This document shows positions 26,979 through 34,795 of a stretch of DNA of 64,000 bases, one piece after another. Below the pieces are notes generated by a model, which did not search any database, had not been told where the DNA came from, and saw nothing but the letters and a program-made list of their open reading frames with translations. The translations under genes were made by a program, and so were the position numbers. The stretch comes from Blattabacterium cuenoti. GTDB lineage: Bacteria > Bacteroidota > Bacteroidia > Flavobacteriales > Blattabacteriaceae. Location of the stretch: NCBI RefSeq assembly GCF_014252335.1, contig NZ_CP059218.1:23564-87563 (forward strand). Direction: 5' to 3'. Numbering within the stretch: the first letter of the stretch is position 1; the number at the start of each line of letters is the position of its first letter.

Positions 26979-28997
26979 ATGAATGATGACAATACCATAT
27001 TTGGAATAGAAAAAGATAGACTATCAGGATTGAATTATTATATAAATATCAATTCCATGAAAAATAAAACTCCAATATTAGATAATTTTGGAAAAAATCT
27101 AAATATAATTGCATTTGAAGGAAAATTAGATCCTATCATTGGCAGAGAACATGAATTAGAAAGAATTGCGCAAATTTTAAGTAGAAGAAAAAAAAATAAT
27201 CCATTACTAATAGGTGAACCAGGTGTTGGAAAAACAGCAATAGCTGAAGGATTAGCATTAAAAATTGTTCAAAAAAAAATTTCCAGAGTTTTATATAATA
27301 AAAGAATTGTAGTACTTGATATAGCAAGTATAGTAGCTGGAACTAAATATAGAGGCCAATTTGAAGAAAGAATGAAAACCATAATTTCTGAAGTAGAAAA
27401 AAATACTAATTTAATTCTTTTTATAGATGAAATACATACTATCATAGGTGCAGGAGGAACAACTGGATCTTTAGATGCCTCAAATATATTAAAACCAGCT
27501 TTAGCTACAGGTAATATACAATGTATAGGAACTACAACATTAAATGAATATAGACAATATATAGAAAAAGATGGTGCATTAGAAAGAAGATTTCAAAAAA
27601 TTATAATTCAACCATCGACAGAAAAAGAAACTATTGAAATATTAAAAAAAATTAAAATTAAATATGAGGTATATCATAATGTAATTTATACAGAATCAGC
27701 AATTAATGCTTGTGTAAATTTAACATCTAGATATATTATTGATCGTTATTTACCAGATAAAGCCATTGATGCATTAGATGAAGCTGGTGCTTACGTACAT
27801 ATGAAAAATATAAAAGTACCACAAAAAATCCTTAATTTAGAAAAATTACTTGATAATATACAAAAAGAAAAATATCAAGCAGTAAAAAATCAACACTATG
27901 AAAAAGCAGCTAATATAAGAGATAAAGAAAAAGAAATTAAAGAATACTTACTTAAAGATCAAATATTATGGAGTGAACTTATTAAAAAAAATAAAGATAT
28001 AGTGTCTGAAACACATGTAAAAAAAGTAGTATCTATGATGAGTGGTATTCCAGTTAATAAAATAGATCAATCTGAATTTACACAATTAAATAATTTAATT
28101 TCTTTATTAAAAACTAAAGTAATAGGACAAGATCATGCAATAGAAAAAATTGTTAACTCTATACGAATCAATAAATCTGGATTAAAAGATCCTAATTCTC
28201 CAATAGGATCTTTTATTTTTTTAGGACCTACTGGAGTTGGCAAAACTCATTTAGCCAAAGAATTTACAAAAGAAATATTTGGATCAGAAGATTGTCTAAT
28301 ACGTATTGATATGAGTGAATATATGGAAAAATTTTCTATGTCTAAATTAATTGGATCACCTCCAGGATATATTGGTTATGAAGAAGGTGGTCAATTAACA
28401 GAAATACTACGTCGTAGACCATATTGTGTAATTTTATTTGATGAAATTGAAAAAGCTCATCATGATATTTTGAATATTTTATTACAAATTTTAGATTATG
28501 GATATATCACAGATAGTTTAGGAAGAAAAATAAATTTTAGAAATACTATGATTATTTTTACGTCTAATCAAAATACAAATCAATTTAATAGAACCGAAAT
28601 TGGATTTTCCAATATAACAAAACAATTAAATGAATCTAAATTTGCATTACACAATATGTTATCTCCAGAATTTATAAATAGAATAGATGATATTATTATT
28701 TTTAATCATTTAACATATAAAAATATTGTTAAAATTACATCGATAGAATTAGAAAAAATAAAATATACTTTACTTGAACTAGGATATCATTTAAATATTT
28801 CTTCAGAAACACAAAAGTTTATTCAAATTCAAGGATTTGATAAAAAATTTGGTGCAAGACCACTAAAAAGAGCTATCAATAGCTTAATTAAAAATCCAAT
28901 TTCAGAATATATTATGAAAGGAACTATACAATATGGAAATATTATTCAATTAGTAATGAATAAAAGTAAAAATATTATTAAAATTAAAATTAAATAA
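26979..28997 (+). CDS. clpC: ClpC-type AAA+ unfoldase lacking the N-terminal Clp repeat domain
   Basis: ClpC unfolds substrates for ClpP. Both AAA+ modules are intact: Walker A at 79-86 (GEPGVGKT) and 416-423 (GPTGVGKT), with Walker B in LILFIDEIH and VILFDEIEKAH. The middle segment (about 300-320) resembles a UVR-type motif (YEKAANIRDKEKEI), which points to ClpC rather than ClpA or ClpB. An IGF tripeptide in the second module fits ClpP docking. At 672 aa it is about 150 residues shorter than usual: the protein starts just before the TPILDNFGKNLN linker, so the double Clp-N adaptor domain is missing. Only 38 bases separate it from dnaX. Confidence 0.92.
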   Translation: MNDDNTIFGIEKDRLSGLNYYININSMKNKTPILDNFGKNLNIIAFEGKLDPIIGREHELERIAQILSRRKKNNPLLIGEPGVGKTAIAEGLALKIVQKKISRVLYNKRIVVLDIASIVAGTKYRGQFEERMKTIISEVEKNTNLILFIDEIHTIIGAGGTTGSLDASNILKPALATGNIQCIGTTTLNEYRQYIEKDGALERRFQKIIIQPSTEKETIEILKKIKIKYEVYHNVIYTESAINACVNLTSRYIIDRYLPDKAIDALDEAGAYVHMKNIKVPQKILNLEKLLDNIQKEKYQAVKNQHYEKAANIRDKEKEIKEYLLKDQILWSELIKKNKDIVSETHVKKVVSMMSGIPVNKIDQSEFTQLNNLISLLKTKVIGQDHAIEKIVNSIRINKSGLKDPNSPIGSFIFLGPTGVGKTHLAKEFTKEIFGSEDCLIRIDMSEYMEKFSMSKLIGSPPGYIGYEEGGQLTEILRRRPYCVILFDEIEKAHHDILNILLQILDYGYITDSLGRKINFRNTMIIFTSNQNTNQFNRTEIGFSNITKQLNESKFALHNMLSPEFINRIDDIIIFNHLTYKNIVKITSIELEKIKYTLLELGYHLNISSETQKFIQIQGFDKKFGARPLKRAINSLIKNPISEYIMKGTIQYGNIIQLVMNKSKNIIKIKIK

Positions 28998-29010
28998 TAT
29001 AATGATCACA

Positions 29011-29361
29011 TTAAAAAGGTAAATCATCAAAATCATCAGATGATAAAGATGGTGATAACATTTTTTTAGAATTGACTATAGTAGAAGAATTAATATTTTC
29101 AATTTTCCATCCTTGAATAGAATTAAAATATTTAATCATTCCTTCTGAATTTTTCCATTCTCTTCCTTTAATATTAATAAATACTTTAATTTTATCTTTC
29201 AGTTTGATAGACTCTAATAAATCTATTTTAGATTGAATAAATTCTATTAATATATTTTGTGGATATGGTTCTTCTGTTGTAATAACAAGTTCTCTTTTTC
29301 TAAATCCATTGCCAAATTTTTGGATTTCAAATAATTTTTTTACTATTCCTATTATTTCCAT
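29011..29361 (-). CDS. DUF3127 protein (OB-fold-like, SSB-like acidic tip)
   Basis: A 116-aa protein resembling the Bacteroidota DUF3127 family, which is predicted to have an OB-like fold related to single-stranded DNA-binding proteins. No function is established as far as I know. The last eight residues are DDFDDLPF, close to the DDDIPF tip that SSB uses to recruit repair and replication proteins. The body (EIIGIVKKLFEIQKFGNGFRKRELVI) looks like the first strands of a beta-barrel. It converges on clpC with a 13-base gap and heads away from the SPFH gene. Confidence 0.75.
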   Translation of the reverse strand: MEIIGIVKKLFEIQKFGNGFRKRELVITTEEPYPQNILIEFIQSKIDLLESIKLKDKIKVFINIKGREWKNSEGMIKYFNSIQGWKIENINSSTIVNSKKMLSPSLSSDDFDDLPF

Positions 29362-29418
29362 AGAAAATCTATCATTTTTTATTGATTATTATGTGTATTA
29401 TTTTATTCACAATAATTT

Positions 29419-30339
29419 TTATTTAATTTCTTGATCTTTATCTTTAATTTTATTAGATATATTAAAAGCGGTAATCATATTAGTTAACATTTCGCTAGCA
29501 GATCCAGGAGAATTTGGAAATAAAATTAAATTTGATTTGGAATATTCACCTATAGATTGAAGTGTATCATAATGTTGCGTTACTACAATTAATGCCGATG
29601 CTTCTTGAGAATTAATTCCTACATTATTTAATACTTCTACTGATTCTAATATACCTTTTGCTATTTCTCTTCTTTGATCAGCTGTTCCTATTCCTTGTAA
29701 TTTTTTACTTTCTGCTTCTGCTTTAGCCTTAGCTATAATTTTAATTTTTTCTGCTTCTGCCTTATATTCTGCAGCTACTTTTTCTCTTTCTGCAGTATTA
29801 ATTCTATTCATTGCTTGTTTTACATTTTCATCAGGTTCTAAATCAGTTACTAATGCTTTAATCAGAGAATATCCATAAGTTGACATAGATTCTTTTAATT
29901 CTCTTTTTAATGCATCCGCAATATCATCTTTTCTTTCAAAAACATCATCTAAACGCATTTTAGGAACTTCAGCTCTTACTACATCAAAAATATAAGAAGT
30001 TATTTGAGCATTAGAATTATCTAATTTATAAAAAGCTTCATATACTTTATTTTTAATAACTTTAAATTGTACTGATATTTTTACCTTGATAAAAACATTA
30101 TCTTTAGTTTTTGTATCTACTAAAATATCTAATTGTTGAATTTTTAATGTTAATTTACCTGCTATATTATCTATCATAGGCATTTTTAAATGAAATCCTG
30201 CATATCGTATTGCATAAAATTTACCCAATCTTTCAATAATAAATGCTGTTTCTTGATGAACAATAAAAATTAAATTAGAAAATGCAGATAAAATTATAAG
30301 AATTAATAATCCATAAAATAATATTACATAAATACTCAT
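29419..30339 (-). CDS. SPFH/band 7 membrane protein (stomatin/QmcA-like)
   Basis: The 306-aa protein has one N-terminal membrane helix (about 3-25), then the SPFH domain (IERLGKFYAIRYAGFHLKMPMID onward) and a long alanine/glutamate-rich coiled coil (about 180-235, AEREKVAAEYKAEAEKIK). Such proteins oligomerise into membrane rings and often associate with the FtsH protease or organise membrane domains. The coiled coil and SPFH layout are standard for the QmcA/paraslipin group. A NfeD-type partner is not adjacent. It is followed downstream, after 57 bases, by the DUF3127 gene. Confidence 0.85.
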   Translation of the reverse strand: MSIYVILFYGLLILIILSAFSNLIFIVHQETAFIIERLGKFYAIRYAGFHLKMPMIDNIAGKLTLKIQQLDILVDTKTKDNVFIKVKISVQFKVIKNKVYEAFYKLDNSNAQITSYIFDVVRAEVPKMRLDDVFERKDDIADALKRELKESMSTYGYSLIKALVTDLEPDENVKQAMNRINTAEREKVAAEYKAEAEKIKIIAKAKAEAESKKLQGIGTADQRREIAKGILESVEVLNNVGINSQEASALIVVTQHYDTLQSIGEYSKSNLILFPNSPGSASEMLTNMITAFNISNKIKDKDQEIK

Positions 30340-30364
30340 ACTTTATTTAAATTTTTATTTATAA

Positions 30365-30697
30365 TTATAACATCCCTAATTCTAAACGTGCTTCTTCACT
30401 CATAAATTCTCTACACCATGGTGGATCAAATGTTAAAATTACATTTACTATTTGAATAGGATGTATTAATGCTATTTGATTTTTTACTTTAAGTGGTAAA
30501 GTATCTGCAACTGGACAATTTGTTGTAGTAAGGGTCATAATAATTTTAACTTCTTTACAATCATTATCAATTTGAATATCATAAATAAGACCTAATTCAT
30601 AAATATCAACAGGAATTTCTGGATCATAAATTGTTTTCAATGAATAAATGATTTTTTCTTCCAGTAAACTCTTATCTTCTATCTTATTCATTTTCAT
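30365..30697 (-). CDS. DUF59/MIP18-family iron-sulfur cluster assembly protein (SufT-like)
   Basis: The 110-aa protein carries the DUF59 core: LKTIYDPEIPVDIYELGLIYDI, TLTTTNCPVADTLP with the conserved cysteine, and the C-terminal LTFDPPWCREFMSEEARLELG. Family members help mature iron-sulfur proteins, often next to suf genes; here the obvious clients are ActB and IlvD. Its ATG overlaps the TGA of the upstream M16 peptidase (ATGA), suggesting translational coupling. Confidence 0.85.
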   Translation of the reverse strand: MKMNKIEDKSLLEEKIIYSLKTIYDPEIPVDIYELGLIYDIQIDNDCKEVKIIMTLTTTNCPVADTLPLKVKNQIALIHPIQIVNVILTFDPPWCREFMSEEARLELGML

Positions 30698-32046
30698 TTT
30701 GATTTATTTCCAAATTTATCAAAAAAATAAATATTATAACCTATTTTTTTAATTTTATCAAAAATTTTTTTAGAATTTCCAATAATTATAATTTTACCTA
30801 TTGTTGTAGAAAAAAACTTATTACATGTTTTATAAACATCAGATAGATTAACATTTTTAATATTATTTAAATAATTATTGTAAAATCCGACTTGTAAATT
30901 ATCCTTTAATTCACTAATAAATAAATCATTTACTTTTAATGGATTTTCTAAATTTAGAATAAACTGACCACATATTTCTTCTTTTTTAATCTTTAATTCT
31001 TCATAAGATATATAAGATTTGATGTTTTTTATTATTTTTACAATATCTTGAATTACTTTATCAGTAACATCATTTCTAACTTGCGTATAAATTGAAAAAT
31101 ATCCTATATATTTATCTGGTTTTAAAATTGAATAAATACCATAAGTATATGCACTTTTTTCTCTAATATTTAAAAATAACCTACTTTGTGCTCCAACACC
31201 TAAAATTCCATTTGCTAATAAAGAAGAAAAATATATAGAATCACTTTTTTTAAGAGTAATTGTATTACCAAAACAAATAAATGATTGAGTAAGTGTTGGT
31301 AAATCTATAATATTAACTTCTAATTTTTTAGATATTAATTGGTGATTAATGATATTTTCATCAATATTTTTTTTACTCCATTGTAACAAATATTTAGTAC
31401 ATAATGAAATAACTTCTTTCATAGAAATAGATCCAATAAAAGATATATAAGATATATTAGGACAATAATATTTATTATATAATTTTTTTAAATCTTGTAA
31501 TGTAATACATTTTATAGTTTTATGTGTTTCATATTCTCCATATGGATGATTTTTACTAAAATATAAAACATTTTTTACACGTTCTAAAATAGCATTAGGA
31601 TCTTTTTCTGAAATATCAATATCTATTATTTTTTGTTTAATAATTTTATTAAATTCTATTATATTATTAAATTGACTATTCATCAGAATATCACTAAAAA
31701 TTTCAAAAGATTCTTCAAAATATTTTTTTAATGAAAATAAAGAAATATTTGAAAATGAAGTAAATAGTTTACTTCCCATATAATCCAGTTTTTTATCTAT
31801 TTTTTCTTTAGAAAATTGTTTTGTTCCAGAACGAAGCATTTTTCCAAATACTTTTTTAATTCCAGCCTTTTCTTTTTCCAAAAAAATAGGATAATTTAAC
31901 ACAAAATTGACCCTAATTACAGGAAATTTATAATTTTCTATTAATAAAACTGTTAATCCATTATTCATTTTAAATAATGATGGTTTTTGCAAATTAGGAA
32001 CCACTTGATTAGTTAAAGGCTTAGGGGGAATTTCACGATTTATCAT
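30694..32046 (-). CDS. M16 family peptidase-like subunit without the zinc motif
   Basis: A 450-aa M16 (insulinase/PqqL) family protein. It has the fold and the LNIREKSAYTYGIYSI region (about 297-312) used for substrate binding, but no HXXEH: the equivalent stretch reads FGKMLRSGTKQ. It is therefore probably the inactive partner of the active M16 protein encoded just upstream, as in two-subunit mitochondrial processing peptidase-like complexes. I prefer ATG at 32046 (MINREIPPKP) to an in-frame TTG at 32067. No clear signal peptide remains. Confidence 0.85.
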   Translation of the reverse strand: MINREIPPKPLTNQVVPNLQKPSLFKMNNGLTVLLIENYKFPVIRVNFVLNYPIFLEKEKAGIKKVFGKMLRSGTKQFSKEKIDKKLDYMGSKLFTSFSNISLFSLKKYFEESFEIFSDILMNSQFNNIIEFNKIIKQKIIDIDISEKDPNAILERVKNVLYFSKNHPYGEYETHKTIKCITLQDLKKLYNKYYCPNISYISFIGSISMKEVISLCTKYLLQWSKKNIDENIINHQLISKKLEVNIIDLPTLTQSFICFGNTITLKKSDSIYFSSLLANGILGVGAQSRLFLNIREKSAYTYGIYSILKPDKYIGYFSIYTQVRNDVTDKVIQDIVKIIKNIKSYISYEELKIKKEEICGQFILNLENPLKVNDLFISELKDNLQVGFYNNYLNNIKNVNLSDVYKTCNKFFSTTIGKIIIIGNSKKIFDKIKKIGYNIYFFDKFGNKSK

Positions 32047-32070
32047 AATAATAAAAATAAAAATCAATTA

Positions 32071-33336
32071 TTAATTAGATGTAATATTATATAAACAAAC
32101 TCTATTATTTTTATTTAAATATTGATTAGATACTCTTTTAATATCTTCAAATGATATTTTTTTATATTTATCAAGATAAGTATTAATTAAATGAATATTT
32201 TTATAATATAAATAATAATGAGATAAATTTGAACCTATTCCTTCTAAAAACGAATTATCAATAAAAAATTTACTTTCAAAATAATTTTTTTGTTTTTTTA
32301 ATTCTTCTTCTGTAATTAATTGATTTTTAAATGTTTCGATTTCATCATCTATTATATCTAATAAATCATTTAATATTATATCTCTATTGATTAATCCATA
32401 TATAGTATATATTCCATAATGTTCCATTGTTTCTATATATGAACCTGCATATGATGCAGTTTGCTTTTTATTAACAATATTGTTTACAATTCTAGAACTT
32501 TCTCCTGAACAAAGAATATTATCTATTACTTTTAAAATTAAAATATCTTCATTATTAATTTCTGGTAATCTATATGATAAAAATATTCCTGGTACTTGTA
32601 TATTATTATCTTTACATGTAGAAACAATCTCTTTGTTAATAGATTTTTCTTTAATTTTAATTTTATCAATATTATAAATTCCACTAGGAATAATAGAAAA
32701 ATATTTATTAATTAAATCTTTTGTAGTTTGAATATTAAAATCTCCAGCTATTAATAAAATAGCATTATTAGGAACATAATATGTATTATAAAATTTTTGA
32801 AAATCGTAAATATTTGCCGAATTTAAATCTTTATCAAATCCAATTATTGGATTTTTATAAGGATGTTCTTTAAATAATAAAGATGGAATTATTTCTGCTA
32901 TTGCTTTAGCATATGGCATATTATCTATATGCATTTTTCTTTCTTCTTTTATAACTTCTCTTTGAATATTAATGCTTTTTGCATCTATTTTTAGATGTAA
33001 CATTCGTTCTGATTCTAACCACAAAGCTAAAGGTAATTTATTAGAAGGAAGAATATCATAATAATAAGTTTCATCTTGATTAGTATATGCATTATTATAT
33101 CCTCCATTAGAAGCTATATATTTAAAATATTCTCCTTTTTTTATATATTTAGTTTCTTCAAACATTAAATGTTCAAAAAAATGAGCAAATCCATATTTCC
33201 CAGGAATTTCATTTTTACTGCCAACATGATATAAAACAGAAATATAGACTATAGGATGTGTTTTATCTTGATGTAAGATAACATGTAATCCATTTGATAA
33301 TTGATATTCACTAAAATTAATTCTATAATTATACAT
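32071..33336 (-). CDS. M16 family zinc metallopeptidase, catalytic subunit
   Basis: The 421-aa protein carries the inverted zinc motif HFFEH (H52, E55, H56) in GFAHFFEHLMFEE, with the distal glutamate expected in QREVIKEERKMH (about residues 128-139). It begins directly with the peptidase domain (LSNGLHVILHQDKTHP), so no secretion signal is visible and it may act in the cytoplasm on small peptides. The adjacent downstream M16 gene supplies the non-catalytic half. The start is 109 bases from the divergent actA. Confidence 0.92.
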   Translation of the reverse strand: MYNYRINFSEYQLSNGLHVILHQDKTHPIVYISVLYHVGSKNEIPGKYGFAHFFEHLMFEETKYIKKGEYFKYIASNGGYNNAYTNQDETYYYDILPSNKLPLALWLESERMLHLKIDAKSINIQREVIKEERKMHIDNMPYAKAIAEIIPSLLFKEHPYKNPIIGFDKDLNSANIYDFQKFYNTYYVPNNAILLIAGDFNIQTTKDLINKYFSIIPSGIYNIDKIKIKEKSINKEIVSTCKDNNIQVPGIFLSYRLPEINNEDILILKVIDNILCSGESSRIVNNIVNKKQTASYAGSYIETMEHYGIYTIYGLINRDIILNDLLDIIDDEIETFKNQLITEEELKKQKNYFESKFFIDNSFLEGIGSNLSHYYLYYKNIHLINTYLDKYKKISFEDIKRVSNQYLNKNNRVCLYNITSN

Positions 33337-33445
33337 GTTTGAATTAAATTTTAATCCATAAAATTCAAATGTAGTTATAAATATTGAAAACTAAATCCAT
33401 GATGTTTTACTACCTTTATTTTATTTTTATACTTAAAAATATCAC

Positions 33446-34768
33446 ATGATCAAAAAAATTATACTAATATTTTTAATATTTTTTCGATTTTATTATGTTT
33501 TAAAAGCTGAAGAAAATAATATTAAAATATCAGGTAATGCAGAAAATGGATATACTCTTTTTAATAAAAATTGTGCTTCTTGTCATGCATTAGATAAAAA
33601 TATTATAGGTCCAGCATTATCTGGAATTACTAAAAAAAGAAACGCACAATGGTTACATAAATGGATTTCAGATAATAAATCTTTTAGAAAAAGTGGGAAT
33701 AAAGAGGCAATTGCTATATATAAAAAATATGGTAATATAGAAATGAATTCTTTTCCTAATTTATCAGAAAAACAAATAGATGATATTTTATTTTTCATTG
33801 AACATCCAATTAACAATAAAAAAAAAAAAATTACAAAACTAGCACAAAATACAAATTCTATTCAATTAGAACAAACAAATTACTTGTTTAAAAAAATTAT
33901 AATTTTTGGACTGAGTATTTTCTCTATTATCATTATTATAATTTTATATAGAATTAAAATATTATTTGATTTATTACAAGATGATAATGATATTATGTTT
34001 TTAGAAAACAAAAATAGTTTATCATATATTAATAGATATTTAATAATTTTTTTAGGAAAAAGTATAAAAAATTGGTATTTTATTTCATCTACGCTGATCT
34101 TATTATTTTTATCTAATATTTATGGAATATGGTATTTTTTAATGCATATAGATATAAATAAAGGATATAAACCAATACAACCAATTTATTTTTCTCATAA
34201 AATACATTCTGGTATTAATAAGATTGATTGTCAATATTGTCATTCTTCAGCAAAATATGGAAAAGTTGCTGGAATTCCTTCTACAAATATATGTATGAAT
34301 TGTCATAATATTATTCAAAAATATGAAGGAAATTATATTGAAAAAGGAAAAAGTCAACAAGAATATAATAACGAAATACAAAAAATTTATTCTTCAATAG
34401 GATGGAATCCAAATATAAGAAAATTTTATAAAAAATCCCAACCCATTAAATGGATTAGAATTCACAATATGCCTGATTTTGTCAATTTTGATCATTCTCA
34501 ACATATTATTAGTGGAGAAAAAATGATTAAAAAATTTAAAAAAGTCAATATAACTTGTACCGCTTGTCATGGAGAAGTAAAAAATATGGATCAAATAGAA
34601 ATGGCAAATGATTTTAGCATGGAATGGTGTATCTCTTGTCATCGAAAAATAGAAATTAATAAAAAAAATCAATATTATGATCAATATTTTACAAATTTTA
34701 TACAACAAAATAAAAATATAACAGTTGATATGACTGGTGGGATAGAATGTGCTAAATGTCATTATTAA
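33446..34768 (+). CDS. actA: alternative complex III subunit ActA (monohaem plus pentahaem cytochrome c)
   Basis: Six c-haem sites CXXCH are visible: C43-H47 (CASCH) in an N-terminal monohaem domain behind a signal sequence, then five in the ActA domain at C262 (CQYCH), C283 (CMNCH), C371 (CTACH), C395 (CISCH) and C435 (CAKCH). Membrane helices lie near residues 147-170 and 210-232. Alternative complex III oxidises menaquinol and passes electrons to c cytochromes or an oxidase. The last haem motif ends one residue before the C-terminus. A 13-A tract (33818-33830) lies in the frame. It is the first gene of actABCDEF. Confidence 0.93.
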   Translation: MIKKIILIFLIFFRFYYVLKAEENNIKISGNAENGYTLFNKNCASCHALDKNIIGPALSGITKKRNAQWLHKWISDNKSFRKSGNKEAIAIYKKYGNIEMNSFPNLSEKQIDDILFFIEHPINNKKKKITKLAQNTNSIQLEQTNYLFKKIIIFGLSIFSIIIIIILYRIKILFDLLQDDNDIMFLENKNSLSYINRYLIIFLGKSIKNWYFISSTLILLFLSNIYGIWYFLMHIDINKGYKPIQPIYFSHKIHSGINKIDCQYCHSSAKYGKVAGIPSTNICMNCHNIIQKYEGNYIEKGKSQQEYNNEIQKIYSSIGWNPNIRKFYKKSQPIKWIRIHNMPDFVNFDHSQHIISGEKMIKKFKKVNITCTACHGEVKNMDQIEMANDFSMEWCISCHRKIEINKKNQYYDQYFTNFIQQNKNITVDMTGGIECAKCHY

Positions 34769-34795
34769 TGACTGTTAAACAATATAATTATTATA

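Noticed and set aside
30694-32046. The second M16 gene as a decaying pseudogene because it lacks HXXEH
   Set aside because: Paired active and inactive M16 subunits are normal, and the protein keeps its substrate-binding region and full length.
34394-34762. A 122-codon open frame antisense to the end of actA
   Set aside because: It lies wholly opposite the haem-binding region of actA, has no family resemblance, and its cysteine/histidine pattern is explained by the antisense of CXXCH codons.
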